Positions 1 to 9,500 of a stretch of DNA of 64,000 bases are shown piece after piece. Where the stretch lies: contig NZ_BMBP01000007.1 in NCBI RefSeq assembly GCF_014634745.1, forward strand, positions 37,433 to 101,432, read 5' to 3'. Made by a program: the position numbers and the translations under genes. The stretch comes from Leuconostoc pseudomesenteroides KCTC 3652 (GTDB lineage Bacteria; Bacillota; Bacilli; Lactobacillales; Lactobacillaceae). Position 1 is the stretch's first letter. Every line of letters begins with the position of its first letter. The notes beneath the pieces were generated by a model, which had not been told where the DNA came from, searched no databases, and was given only the letters and a program-made list of their open reading frames with translations.

Positions 1-1
1 T

Positions 2-463
2 GAATCAGATCAGGTATTAGGTCTTGAAATGGGAGCTGATGATTACGTCACCAAGCCCTTTAGTCCGATTACATTAATTGCTCGTATTAAAGCGATTGCC
101 CGCCGTGCAGAAAAGGCGGCCATCAATTCCCAACCGACCCACGAAAAATTTGACGTGACAACGGAACATTTCCAACTTAATTCGAATACTCGTGAGGCAT
201 TCTTGGATGGCAAACCAGTTAAAGCATTGACACCAAAGGAATTCGAATTACTCAAGACGCTAGCGCTTAAACCTCGACAAGTGTTTTCTCGAGAACAATT
301 GTTGCAGATGGTGTGGGATTATGAATATTTTGGGGATGAACGTACCGTTGATGCTCATGTGAAAAAGTTACGTCAAAAAATTGAAAAAGCTGGACCTCAA
401 GTTATTCAGACAGTTTGGGGAGTCGGTTATAAGTTCGATGATTCAGGAGTTGAACCAGAATGA
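2..463 (+). CDS. OmpR-family response regulator, C-terminal part
   Basis: The gene begins before the window; the frame is open from base 2. What is visible is the end of the receiver domain, with the usual GADDYVTKPF lysine/cis-proline motif, then a winged-helix DNA-binding domain whose signatures are LTPKEFELL, the ERTVDAHVKKLRQKI recognition helix region and VWGVGYKF. It should bind promoter DNA as a dimer when phosphorylated on an aspartate that lies off the window. The stop overlaps the histidine-kinase start by 4 bases (ATGA), so the two are translationally coupled. Family assignment is secure; the signal and the regulon cannot be told from sequence. Confidence 0.93.
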   Translation, partial: ESDQVLGLEMGADDYVTKPFSPITLIARIKAIARRAEKAAINSQPTHEKFDVTTEHFQLNSNTREAFLDGKPVKALTPKEFELLKTLALKPRQVFSREQLLQMVWDYEYFGDERTVDAHVKKLRQKIEKAGPQVIQTVWGVGYKFDDSGVEPE

Positions 464-1872
464 AAATTATGCACCAACAGATGCTCGCTTTTCTCGCCAT
501 CCTTATGACGATGATTGTCATTGTTGGTTTTTTATTTGCGCAATTTATGTTTCACTCTGTTTACGAACAGACATACAGTAATCTCAATAATTACGCGACG
601 ACTTTTTTTTCATTGGTGGTTGATACTGAAGATGACAGTGGCAACAAATTAAATGTAGATCCTAGTGCATTTAAAACTGCTAAAAAAGTCATGTCAGATC
701 AAGGTGTTGAAGTGTCGATTTATGATAACAAGACCCACAAGCGCGTTTATGGTAATACTGGCCCTAAAAAGATTAGTGAAACACTTTGGCAAGAAACTTT
801 TTCTGGTGACTCACGAGTTAAACGAACACGAACAGGTGAACAACTATCAGTGTATCGTGGTTGGATGTATGGTGGTGAAAAACTAGGTGTGGTTCGTGTT
901 TCACGCCAAATTGTAGGACGCAGTGCGCAATCAACAATGTTGTTAGAAGAAATGGTTGCTGCCATGGTGATAGGTGGTACGTTAGCAATGTCATTAGCAG
1001 CTGTTATTTCGTGGCGTTGGTCACACGTGATTACAGATATGCAACAAGCCACAGAGCAAATGGCCGAAGGTAATTATGAACTCAAGCTAAAGCGAACTGG
1101 TAAAGACGAACTCGGTCATTTAGCCGGTGATATCAATAATTTATCATTAGCATTACGCGCCCAAAGTGATGAAATTATTGAGCAAGAGGAACGACGAAAG
1201 CAATTTATGGCTAATGCCTCGCATGAAATGCGTACACCACTGACGACTATGTCAGGTCTGCTAGAAGGATTGGCTTATGATGTTTTTCCGGAAGAAGAAA
1301 AGTCGCGTGCTTATGCATTGATGCAAAAAGAGACACAACGGCTCATTCGTTTGGTAGAAGAAAATCTTGACTATGAAAAGTTAAGGGCGAATAAAATTGT
1401 CTTACGAAAACAAAAAATTGATGCTTACAAAATGATTAGTGATTTAAGCAACCAGTTAGCTAGTAAAGCAGCCCATGAAGAGACGACTATTGAGATTTCA
1501 GGTGATCAACAAGCTACGGTTTTTGGCGATCAGGATAGACTGACGCAGGTGCTTTTTAATTTGATCAATAATGCTATCCAATTCACGCAGAGGGGACAAA
1601 TTAAGGTGTCAGTGGCCCGCCAAGGTAATGCCACAATCTTTAAGGTGGCAGATACTGGCATTGGCATGACAGCTGAACAAGTTGACAATGTTTTTGAGCG
1701 TTACTATAAGGCTGATCCGTCCCGTATGTCAACTAAGGGTGAATCAGGCATTGGTATGGCGATTGTCAAACAGATTGTCACATTGCATGATGGTGATATC
1801 ACGATTGATTCCACACCAAAAGTTGGTACGACAATCACTGTTACTATACCAGATCAGCAGACTGTCAATTAA
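460..1872 (+). CDS. sensor histidine kinase, partner of the upstream regulator
   Basis: This 470-residue membrane kinase has a transmembrane helix at about residues 7-30, an extracytoplasmic sensor region of roughly 130 residues, a second helix near 165-190, a HAMP-like linker, an HisKA dimerisation domain with NASHEMRTPL (phosphoacceptor His about residue 255), and an HATPase domain with NLINNAIQF (N box), DTGIGM (G1) and GESGIGMAIV (G2). It autophosphorylates and passes the phosphate to the response regulator whose gene it overlaps. The sensor region has no recognisable ligand domain, so the stimulus is unknown. Confidence 0.94.
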   Translation: MKIMHQQMLAFLAILMTMIVIVGFLFAQFMFHSVYEQTYSNLNNYATTFFSLVVDTEDDSGNKLNVDPSAFKTAKKVMSDQGVEVSIYDNKTHKRVYGNTGPKKISETLWQETFSGDSRVKRTRTGEQLSVYRGWMYGGEKLGVVRVSRQIVGRSAQSTMLLEEMVAAMVIGGTLAMSLAAVISWRWSHVITDMQQATEQMAEGNYELKLKRTGKDELGHLAGDINNLSLALRAQSDEIIEQEERRKQFMANASHEMRTPLTTMSGLLEGLAYDVFPEEEKSRAYALMQKETQRLIRLVEENLDYEKLRANKIVLRKQKIDAYKMISDLSNQLASKAAHEETTIEISGDQQATVFGDQDRLTQVLFNLINNAIQFTQRGQIKVSVARQGNATIFKVADTGIGMTAEQVDNVFERYYKADPSRMSTKGESGIGMAIVKQIVTLHDGDITIDSTPKVGTTITVTIPDQQTVN

Positions 1873-1961
1873 TTTTCGTCAAGGGCATGTTTACAAGATT
1901 TTGACGGAAATATAACATCAATCCCTTATACTGAAACTATCAGATATGAGGAGATTGAGCC

Positions 1962-2942
1962 ATGCAATTAACAGGCAACGATGCCAACATTAAGGCATTT
2001 GACACGACAGATACTGATTTTCAAACGACGGCCAGCGAGAAAAAAATACTCACAATTTTATTAGGTGTGGGTGTGCTGAGTCTCTTGGTGGCGACATTTT
2101 TTGATAAGAACGTCACTAATGCAGTTATGGACCAAAATTCAATTTTTGGTAATGTTTTTCAAAACTATGCCGACCAAGGCGCTGGCATTGTATTGTTTGC
2201 TGCATTTGAAATTATTGCGTGGACTATCTGGCGACGGGTACAAGATGATGTTTTGCGCTATGTGATGACGATTGGTGCGCTAGCGTTTGCGTTTAATCAA
2301 ATGTTGGCTATTTTGCAAGATATGTTGAGCTATACTTATTCAATGTTGAATAATTTATCTAAGGGTATTCCAATGGGCGTGGCAAACAATACTTCTGCGG
2401 TGAAAAATTATCCCGAAGTTTTGCGCTGGGGACTGGCTGTCGTTTTAACCGTTGTGCTGTCATTCTTCTTTTATAATTGGTTACAAAGTAAAAGCGATGC
2501 AGACATTCGTTACTTGGTCACAGCGGCGTTAGTTGGTATTGCAGTGGTCTTTATCGCGCAAACGACGATTGGTGAAATGAAGTCATTATGGGGACGCTTT
2601 CGACCTTATGAAATGACGACAGTTGCCGGCAATACGATGAGTGAATTTACCCCGTGGTATCATTTAAATGGTATTAATGGTCATAACTCATTTCCCTCAG
2701 GTCATACCATGTCTGGGTGGTTATTCCTCTTCTTGGTTTTCTTTGTTCCTCGTGGCAACATTAGTGCTCAGAAGAAAATGACGATTTTTGGGATTGCTAT
2801 GGGAATATTGACCGCAATGAGTCGTGTGCGCATTGGTGCTCACTGGTTGAGTGATGTTACGGTTTCAAGTATTATTGTTGGCTTGATTATTTTCATGGCA
2901 AGCCGCTTATTAGCTGCACACTTTGTTGAACCAACAAAATAA
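1962..2942 (+). CDS. PAP2-family membrane phosphatase
   Basis: A 326-residue polytopic membrane protein carrying the three phosphatase motifs of the PAP2 superfamily: K-x6-RP in KSLWGRFRPYE, PSGH around residues 245-248 and SRVRIGAHWLSD. The family dephosphorylates lipid phosphates such as phosphatidic acid or undecaprenyl pyrophosphate at the outer membrane face. It is longer than UppP/BcrC-like members and has a larger N-terminal part with extra helices, so the substrate is uncertain. The start is preceded by GAGGAG with good spacing. It follows the two-component system by about 90 bases and may be co-regulated with it. Confidence 0.88.
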   Translation: MQLTGNDANIKAFDTTDTDFQTTASEKKILTILLGVGVLSLLVATFFDKNVTNAVMDQNSIFGNVFQNYADQGAGIVLFAAFEIIAWTIWRRVQDDVLRYVMTIGALAFAFNQMLAILQDMLSYTYSMLNNLSKGIPMGVANNTSAVKNYPEVLRWGLAVVLTVVLSFFFYNWLQSKSDADIRYLVTAALVGIAVVFIAQTTIGEMKSLWGRFRPYEMTTVAGNTMSEFTPWYHLNGINGHNSFPSGHTMSGWLFLFLVFFVPRGNISAQKKMTIFGIAMGILTAMSRVRIGAHWLSDVTVSSIIVGLIIFMASRLLAAHFVEPTK

Positions 2943-2945
2943 ATA

Positions 2946-3002
2946 TTTTAAAGCATACAAAAAGCGGTAATCAATGATTGCCGCTTTTTGTATGCTTTAA
3001 AA
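2946..3002. terminator. long bidirectional terminator between PAP2 and gatD
   Basis: An almost perfect inverted repeat with arms of about 28 bases and a one-base centre. It has A and T tracts on both sides and so can end transcription from both convergent genes. The right arm runs into the gatD stop codon and its last codons. Confidence 0.85.
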
Positions 3003-3728
3003 TGTTTCGGTTGGAATAGCGTTGAGTTTTGATTGCCAGTCAATGGTTGGATATTTACGCGTTAACGCAGTGGTTAAGACGCGCTTTGCTAAATTGCCAT
3101 TGCGGGTAAAAATAGGGCCGTGGAAGTAGGAACCGTAAACGTTACGGTAAATTACACCTTCTGTTTGATCCATACCATTATTACCATTTCCAGAAACGAT
3201 AGTACCTAAGGCACGTTCACTTTCACCTAGAAATGTGCGGCCCTGGTGGTTTTCAAACCCATGATATTCTTCACCAGTTTCGTTATTTTTAATCACAATG
3301 TTGCCAGTCAAACGTTCATTGTTGCGCACAGTTAATTTAGGATCGTGCATATTGGTTGTGTAGTGATCCATGACACCAATACCGTCAACTTTTGTACCGT
3401 CAGCCATCATCATATAGTGACCTAGTAATTGGAAACCACCACAAACGGCCAATAACGGTCCGTCATTTTCAATATATTGTTTCACTTGAATTGCCTTGTC
3501 TTGTAAATCATGGGCAACGATTGTTTCTTCGTAATCTTGCCCACCACCGAAAAGAACAAAATCATATTTGTCAGCGTCAAAATCATCGCCTAATGATACT
3601 AATTGATAGTCAACATCTACATCAATTTGTTTGGCGTAGTAGGTTAACGCGATAATGTTGCCATAATCGCCATAAGTGTTCATTAAGTCGCCATAAAGAT
3701 GGGCTACGGCAATCGTATAATCAGCCAT
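2997..3728 (-). CDS. gatD: lipid II isoglutaminyl synthase, glutaminase subunit GatD
   Basis: A 243-residue class I glutamine amidotransferase-like (CobB/CobQ type) protein. The nucleophile is Cys96 in AVCGGFQLLGHY, the oxyanion segment is LFGGGQDYE, and the catalytic His lies in GSYFHGP. GatD releases ammonia from glutamine and passes it to MurT, which amidates the D-isoglutamate of lipid II. The gene directly follows murT on the minus strand with touching stop and start, as expected for an obligate two-subunit enzyme. The 3' end is embedded in a bidirectional terminator. Confidence 0.93.
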   Translation of the reverse strand: MADYTIAVAHLYGDLMNTYGDYGNIIALTYYAKQIDVDVDYQLVSLGDDFDADKYDFVLFGGGQDYEETIVAHDLQDKAIQVKQYIENDGPLLAVCGGFQLLGHYMMMADGTKVDGIGVMDHYTTNMHDPKLTVRNNERLTGNIVIKNNETGEEYHGFENHQGRTFLGESERALGTIVSGNGNNGMDQTEGVIYRNVYGSYFHGPIFTRNGNLAKRVLTTALTRKYPTIDWQSKLNAIPTETF

Positions 3729-5083
3729 TAGAATCCTCCTTTAATATAACCAGCGCTACGCAATTGTTCGCGTAATTGTAACATTGCAGTATAAGTGGCT
3801 GCAATGTAAACCTTTTGTGTGGGTAGCGACTTGATAGCATCAACAACTTTTGTCAAATCCTCGTAGACACTTTGGTCAGCAAATCCAGCCATTTTGAGAC
3901 GAACCTGCATGTCACGGTAACGCTCACCACCAGTGGCGATGGCTTTTAAATGTGACTCATGTAATTTTTCAAACTCTGCATCCCAAATCCAACTTGTGTC
4001 AATGCCATCGGCATAGTTTGCGTTAAGTAGTGCCAATAATGAAAAATCATCGTTTTCAGTCAGCATCATATCAATCACTGAGTTAGTGCCAACTGGATTT
4101 TTGATTAGGACAATGGTGACGTCCTTGCCGTCAACATTAATGGCTTCTTGGCGACCAAAAATTTGTGCATTGGATTCAAAAGCTGCTTTGATGTCTCTGG
4201 CTGGCACTTCAAATTCTCGACCAACGGCAAATGCAGCCAGCGCATTATAGATATTGTACAAACCACCAATTTCAATTCGTAAAGGGGTATTGTCAATACT
4301 AAATTCAGAATATTTTGGCGTCAATTTGGTGACGTCGGTGACTTGATAGCGTAAGTTAGGTCGTGCAAATTGATCGGTTACGCTGAAATATTTGCCTAAA
4401 TTAGCATAAGTGATGAAATCGTAATGTAGTACTGAATCATCGGTTGGTGACAGAATGCCATCAGTGTTAGTGGGTGCTTTACTTGGTTGGTAATCCTCAG
4501 GAGACACGTGGTTAAATCCGAAGTAAAGACGCTCATTTGGAAAATCACCACGCGTGAAAATGGGTGAATCACCGTTGGACAAGACCACTGCTTGTGGGGC
4601 GTTTCGGATACCTGCGACAATTTTGTCGTAGGTCGTATAAATTTCACCATAGCGGTCCATTTGATCGCGGAAAATGTTGGTCAATACAAACATTCTTGGT
4701 TTGATGGCGCTAGAGACTTTTTCGACATTGGCTTCATCAACTTCTAGCACCGCGATTGGTTTCTTGCCATTGTTTGATGTCACACGACTTGTTACCAGTG
4801 TGCCCGTGATGCCTTGAATCATGTTAGAACCAGATGGATTAGTAATCACTTGGTGACCACCAGCCTCTAGGACACGGGTGATCAGTGCTGTGGTCAAGGT
4901 TTTTCCGTTGGTGCCAGTTACAATCACCAAATCAAAGTCTTGTTGAATACTTTTTAAAATATCTGGGTCGATTGCCACGGCGAGCTTGCCGGGCAAACTT
5001 GTACCCCCGCGATGCAAAACATCATGTAACAGCCAATATGCTGATTTAGCTGTTGCTTTGGCTAATGAATTTTTAAGTGTCAT
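3728..5083 (-). CDS. murT: lipid II isoglutaminyl synthase, Mur-ligase subunit MurT
   Basis: A 451-residue Mur ligase homologue with the ATP P-loop VTGTNGKTLTT (residues 55-65), the central-domain motif EVDEANV, FTNIFRDQMDRYGE, and a C-terminal DUF1727 domain with DTSWIWDAEFE. It activates the D-Glu alpha-carboxylate of lipid II for amidation with ammonia from GatD. One thing is odd: where MurT of Staphylococcus and Streptococcus has a Cys4 zinc ribbon, this protein has residues 208-242 with the same framework (HYDFITYANLGKY) but no cysteine; the whole protein appears to contain none. Function is otherwise well supported. Confidence 0.94.
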   Translation of the reverse strand: MTLKNSLAKATAKSAYWLLHDVLHRGGTSLPGKLAVAIDPDILKSIQQDFDLVIVTGTNGKTLTTALITRVLEAGGHQVITNPSGSNMIQGITGTLVTSRVTSNNGKKPIAVLEVDEANVEKVSSAIKPRMFVLTNIFRDQMDRYGEIYTTYDKIVAGIRNAPQAVVLSNGDSPIFTRGDFPNERLYFGFNHVSPEDYQPSKAPTNTDGILSPTDDSVLHYDFITYANLGKYFSVTDQFARPNLRYQVTDVTKLTPKYSEFSIDNTPLRIEIGGLYNIYNALAAFAVGREFEVPARDIKAAFESNAQIFGRQEAINVDGKDVTIVLIKNPVGTNSVIDMMLTENDDFSLLALLNANYADGIDTSWIWDAEFEKLHESHLKAIATGGERYRDMQVRLKMAGFADQSVYEDLTKVVDAIKSLPTQKVYIAATYTAMLQLREQLRSAGYIKGGF

Positions 5084-5135
5084 AATATCCCCACTTTCAT
5101 AAATATCATTTTAACATATCCCAAGCGGTGATGAC

Positions 5136-5271
5136 GTGGTTTGTGAAAGGGGTAAGTGCCGTTGGACACAACTTCTTCACAAACTGTTTGATCTTTCTTC
5201 ACACCCCCCCGAATTTTTAGCATATTCACACTGTAAAATGGCATTAAGGTCTGAAACTAAGGAGAAGCGCT
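5136..5271 (+). promoter_or_regulatory. upstream region of the large WxL gene with inverted repeat
   Basis: Contains a perfect 9-base inverted repeat GTTTGTGAA (5139-5147) / TTCACAAAC (5176-5184), a further TTCTTCACA direct repeat near 5195, and an AAGGAG ribosome binding site at about 5260 that fixes the GTG start at 5272. The half-sites resemble Rex half-sites (TTGTGAA), but the spacing does not fit a Rex box, so the binding protein is unknown. Confidence 0.45.
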
Positions 5272-8200
5272 GTGAAGGTGAGACAATTATTTTTGATAAC
5301 AGTACTGATTATGAACAGTTTACTACCATTGATGTCTGTACAGGCAGACGCTATTGAAAAGCCACAGGCTAGTGCGAGTAGTAGTGCTGAAAAAACGATT
5401 GCGGATGTTAAAACGGTCACACAAGAACCTCAAACGAGTTCATCAGTAACTATTGCGTCGGAAAATAAGACAGAATTAAAAGCGCCAGAAAATCAGGCAA
5501 TCACTTCTGAAACCACACCGCTGCAAAAAGCGGCAGGTATCGTAGAAGTAACTGACTCTGAAAGCTTTGTAGCGGCTTGGAACGATCCTGATACACAAAA
5601 GATTATTGTGACAGACAATTTCGATTACACACAAAGCGCAGTGACTCAGCCACGTCAAACTGATATTGAGATTACGAGCGATTCAACTTATCCGACTAAC
5701 AAGACCATTACATTTGTTAATAACACAGTTTATGGCTTACAAGTTGATGGCACAGGTAGTGTTAGTCCTAATATTAGTATTCACGATATTAATTTTAAAT
5801 CGACTAGTGGTGATAATAGTTTGCCAACTATCCAAAGATTATCCGATGTTCAGAACAGTATTCTGTACCGTAACACCTCAGAAAGTAACAGTAATACGGC
5901 TGGCACATTAACTTTGTCTAATGTGACCTGTGAGTTAGACAATAACAGCGCCCAACTTTCTGGAAATGCCATGTCAGCTTTTGTGGTGCCTGGCATGCAG
6001 ATTACGCTGCAAAACCATTTAGCAATGTCCACCCGTGGCACGCAACTCGTTGGTTTGAGTATTCATGCTGAAGATACTGTTCGCTATAAAGGGGTTCACG
6101 ATAATTTAGATTTATATTCAGGTAATACTCATAGTTTTTCTTTCCTGGCAGCGACTTGGAGCACTTATGCGAACTTAGCATACATTGGCACGCCCAGCAA
6201 TGAGTATTTCTATAATACTAATGCTTCTTCTGGTGATATTGATATTGACTCAGGGGCAAAAGTTTATTTATCGCGATTAAATGATAGTTGTGGTGACGCC
6301 AATCTGTTGGCGGCTCAAACAGGTGTAATTGCCGGTGAGTACACTTCAGTCACAATTAAAGGACAGCTTGTAATGTCTGCTAAAGATGCTGCTTTTGTCT
6401 TTAAGTCGAGTCGTGGCCCAAATGCACCAGAAAAAATTGTTGAAATTAATGTCAACTCTGGTGGCGTCCTTGCAATTCAAGGGACAAAAACTTCGGCACC
6501 ATCAACTGGGCAGAGGTCAGCATTGGGCGTTATTCAAGCGTTTGGGGATAAACAATTAGGGCGAATCAACATTAGAAAAAATGCAACTTTTTATCTGAAA
6601 ACAGCTAATGGTTATGGGCAAACTTTTGTTTCTTATGCCCAAACGCGTAATTGTCGTGGGATTGAATTAAATATTGATTCCCCGAGATATGTTTTGATAG
6701 CAGATGCAGGGACGAGTTCTAGCACAGGTACTTGGGCCGGATATTGCCGTAGTGGTTCTAGTGGCGCGTTTAATGCCAATTTCAAAGCCGATATTACTGA
6801 TTCTAATGTGAGTTTTTATCAGAATATTTCCAGTTTCAACAGTGGCAGTTATTTGACGAATAACCCACCTGCTGATTCTAGTAATTGGGGTAACATCGAT
6901 ATCAAGCAAATCTCACAGCGTAACGACGGTACAACGAAAAATGGTTACTACCAATTAACTGGGGCAACAGAAGCTGTTGAACAAGATTTAATGGTCAGAG
7001 GACAACAACATGTCCTTGAAATTACATCACATAAAATGAACTTTTTGGACTATGCATCAATAACTGACGCTGATACTGCAGCAAAACGAGCGGGAATACC
7101 TAACGCATCCGATCAGGCTAACGCTGTTAGTGATGCTGATCACTTCATTCGTGGTCAAATGTCAGCGACATCAAAATTAGTCCCTGTATTTACCACGCCA
7201 GATAGTGAGTGCAGTGGAATGGCTAATTTCGCAACTGAAAATGAAAACGATGGCATTACAGTAACATGGCAGTCACCCGGTTCACCTGGGGTAGTTGATG
7301 ATACGGTGACAACTGATAGTAATGGTATCTTTGTATTTGAAAGTAAGAAAAGCATGGATGATTCTGTTCCTGAGGGGGTAGCAACAAGTCACGTTAAGTA
7401 CCAAATAGGTAATAATGCTATCAGTGTGAGCGCTGGTGGTCAGACTTATGAAACTAATGTGCGCAAAACGCCAACTTATGCCCCTCCGGTATATGATTTG
7501 GCTTCAATGGTTATTGTCGGCATGCCAAATATTACGTTTAAAACAGCGATTGCTGCTGACGAGATAATACTTAATGCCGAAGACAGTGCTGAACAGTATG
7601 TACCATTGGTCACACTGACTAAAGCAGCTAACTCGGAAAATGGTGAAGGAAAAAATTGGACGTTTGATATGGCGGCGTACAATAATGACTATCCTGACAA
7701 ACCAATTACGGCTAATATGGGAATTGAATTTTGGGTTAAAGCACAGCGTGATGGCGAATCCATTGAATCAACACGTATTACTCATGTTTATCATGATTAT
7801 ACGGCTGAGGCAGTAACATATCGCAATATTGCCCCAGATGCCGCAATGCCATTTATCAGTGACACAATTGAAATGATGCGTTTTAATCCGTTAAAACGTG
7901 GTAAAAACGGTATGTTTAACGTGGAACACCTTGATTTAAGTCGAAATTATGGTTATTTAACCGTAGATGATGGCTCGGTACATCACAACAAGCCATGGCA
8001 AATGACTGCTCGCTTAGAGTCAACGGGTGCTTTTGCAGATACAGGGTTACAACTACAATATGTTGATGAACAAGAAAATACTTCAACTTTGTCAAGTGCT
8101 GGGGACAGTTTGATAGTTGCAACCGCTCCTCAAGGAAATAATGGAGCATCCAGCGTGCGTTTAGACACATTGTGGAATCAAACAGCAAACGGGCACGGAT

Positions 8201-8316
8201 GGTATTTGACGCTGAATAGTTGGCGCACTGATTATTCGCCGGCTAAGTTCAATTACGATGATGACGATGGACCGGTGCTATTATGGCAACTTGGTGACGT
8301 ACCGGACATTGAATAA
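5272..8316 (+). CDS. large secreted WxL-domain surface protein
   Basis: A 1014-residue protein from a GTG start with a clear ribosome binding site. It has a signal peptide (cleavage near VQADA, residue 26), a low-complexity Ser/Thr/Glu linker, then a long region rich in short beta strands with Asn/Ser/Gly turns (about residues 90-600) that resembles a pectate-lyase-like beta helix. The C-terminal 170 residues fit a WxL domain: LTVDDGS with a following W-Q-M, and near the end LLWQLGDVP. WxL domains bind peptidoglycan non-covalently, so this is likely a wall-attached adhesin or ligand-binding protein. The neighbour at 8538 has a second WxL domain. Confidence 0.75.
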   Translation: MKVRQLFLITVLIMNSLLPLMSVQADAIEKPQASASSSAEKTIADVKTVTQEPQTSSSVTIASENKTELKAPENQAITSETTPLQKAAGIVEVTDSESFVAAWNDPDTQKIIVTDNFDYTQSAVTQPRQTDIEITSDSTYPTNKTITFVNNTVYGLQVDGTGSVSPNISIHDINFKSTSGDNSLPTIQRLSDVQNSILYRNTSESNSNTAGTLTLSNVTCELDNNSAQLSGNAMSAFVVPGMQITLQNHLAMSTRGTQLVGLSIHAEDTVRYKGVHDNLDLYSGNTHSFSFLAATWSTYANLAYIGTPSNEYFYNTNASSGDIDIDSGAKVYLSRLNDSCGDANLLAAQTGVIAGEYTSVTIKGQLVMSAKDAAFVFKSSRGPNAPEKIVEINVNSGGVLAIQGTKTSAPSTGQRSALGVIQAFGDKQLGRINIRKNATFYLKTANGYGQTFVSYAQTRNCRGIELNIDSPRYVLIADAGTSSSTGTWAGYCRSGSSGAFNANFKADITDSNVSFYQNISSFNSGSYLTNNPPADSSNWGNIDIKQISQRNDGTTKNGYYQLTGATEAVEQDLMVRGQQHVLEITSHKMNFLDYASITDADTAAKRAGIPNASDQANAVSDADHFIRGQMSATSKLVPVFTTPDSECSGMANFATENENDGITVTWQSPGSPGVVDDTVTTDSNGIFVFESKKSMDDSVPEGVATSHVKYQIGNNAISVSAGGQTYETNVRKTPTYAPPVYDLASMVIVGMPNITFKTAIAADEIILNAEDSAEQYVPLVTLTKAANSENGEGKNWTFDMAAYNNDYPDKPITANMGIEFWVKAQRDGESIESTRITHVYHDYTAEAVTYRNIAPDAAMPFISDTIEMMRFNPLKRGKNGMFNVEHLDLSRNYGYLTVDDGSVHHNKPWQMTARLESTGAFADTGLQLQYVDEQENTSTLSSAGDSLIVATAPQGNNGASSVRLDTLWNQTANGHGWYLTLNSWRTDYSPAKFNYDDDDGPVLLWQLGDVPDIE

Positions 8317-8537
8317 GGTGATGAGTAGAATATTCTGAATTTAGTCGATAATTCCTCGCAAAATGATCACAATTTTAAAGTATCCTAAAACACACGGCGT
8401 CATGACCAAAGTGTATGGGTCAAAATTGAAGTAAGCGGGGGGTGTATGAAATAAAATAATTATAAATGTGCATAGCATTGCGCTTTTAACGGCTAAATGA
8501 CTAGTGAAAGAAAACAAGTAGTGTGATAGGAGAAAAC

Positions 8538-9461
8538 ATGATTAAGGCTAAAATTTTAATGACGTGTTTAGTGGCTATAATTTTGGCCCCGATAACTGTT
8601 TCTGCTGATAACTATGGTTCGATTTCAAACGGTTTTACATTTGACGTTGAAGACAACAACACGTTGCACACAACAAATACCAATCCAGATTGGGGCGATA
8701 TGGGCGCTGCAATCAACGATTCTGAAATAAACTTAGTTGGTGGAGAAGGTTTTGGTATCTCTCATTTGCCAGTTTACAATTTTGGTGAAATTAGTGCTAA
8801 TGATCTGCGAAACGAAAACATTGCTACTGATGTGGGTGGATCGTACCACATCAAGCCAATGGTCAATGCCAATCAAATTGCTACAAGCACAGGATACCAA
8901 ACCAAGTATCTACGTCCATTTGTGCAATTGGTTGATCAACGTGCAGGAAAAGTGGCTGACTCACAACTAAATGTTTCAATTAGAATGTCACAACCGTTTA
9001 CAGGTAGCTATACAGGTGATGATAGCGAGACATCTTTTGATATTCAACCGGGTATTTTACTGAAAGCAGATGCAGGATTTGACTACACAATTTCGGGTAA
9101 TATGGTGGTTGCTGGAGATACTGGTCATGCAACACAATTCAAGTCAAGTTGGCATGGTGATTTGGGCGCCGGTCCTGCAACAACACTAAATGATAGTGTT
9201 ACAACCATGGCTAGTGGTATGTCGGCAGCTAGTTTTGGCACGATTACTTATGAGTATGGCTCACTGAAAGGACAAATTAATAATCCAGATAGTGATAACT
9301 GGGCAACGGCAGGCAATATTGTTGGTAGTTCATTGTTTTCACAAGGGGATCGTGTTAATAACGGTTTTTACCTAGAAATTCCAAAGAACATCACGCTCAA
9401 AGCAAAATCATATCAGGCTGAATATACGTGGACGATGGGAGACACACCAACAGGTACTTGA
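8538..9461 (+). CDS. WxL-domain cell-surface protein
   Basis: Start chosen at ATG 8538 because AGGAGA lies just before it; a GTG 15 bases upstream has no such site. The 307-residue product has a signal peptide ending near VSA/DNYGS. The whole mature protein is one WxL domain: GSISNGFTFDV, an N-terminal GISHLPVYNFG strand, LVDQRAGKVADSQLNVSIRM (the usual D-x-R...W/L segment) and the C-terminal YTWTMGDTP in place of the usual WTL. It should bind peptidoglycan. No DUF916 partner gene, which commonly accompanies WxL genes, is next to it. Confidence 0.8.
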   Translation: MIKAKILMTCLVAIILAPITVSADNYGSISNGFTFDVEDNNTLHTTNTNPDWGDMGAAINDSEINLVGGEGFGISHLPVYNFGEISANDLRNENIATDVGGSYHIKPMVNANQIATSTGYQTKYLRPFVQLVDQRAGKVADSQLNVSIRMSQPFTGSYTGDDSETSFDIQPGILLKADAGFDYTISGNMVVAGDTGHATQFKSSWHGDLGAGPATTLNDSVTTMASGMSAASFGTITYEYGSLKGQINNPDSDNWATAGNIVGSSLFSQGDRVNNGFYLEIPKNITLKAKSYQAEYTWTMGDTPTGT

Positions 9462-9500
9462 AGCGGTAGTGACCTATAAATCACGAATGCGAGAAAAGAG

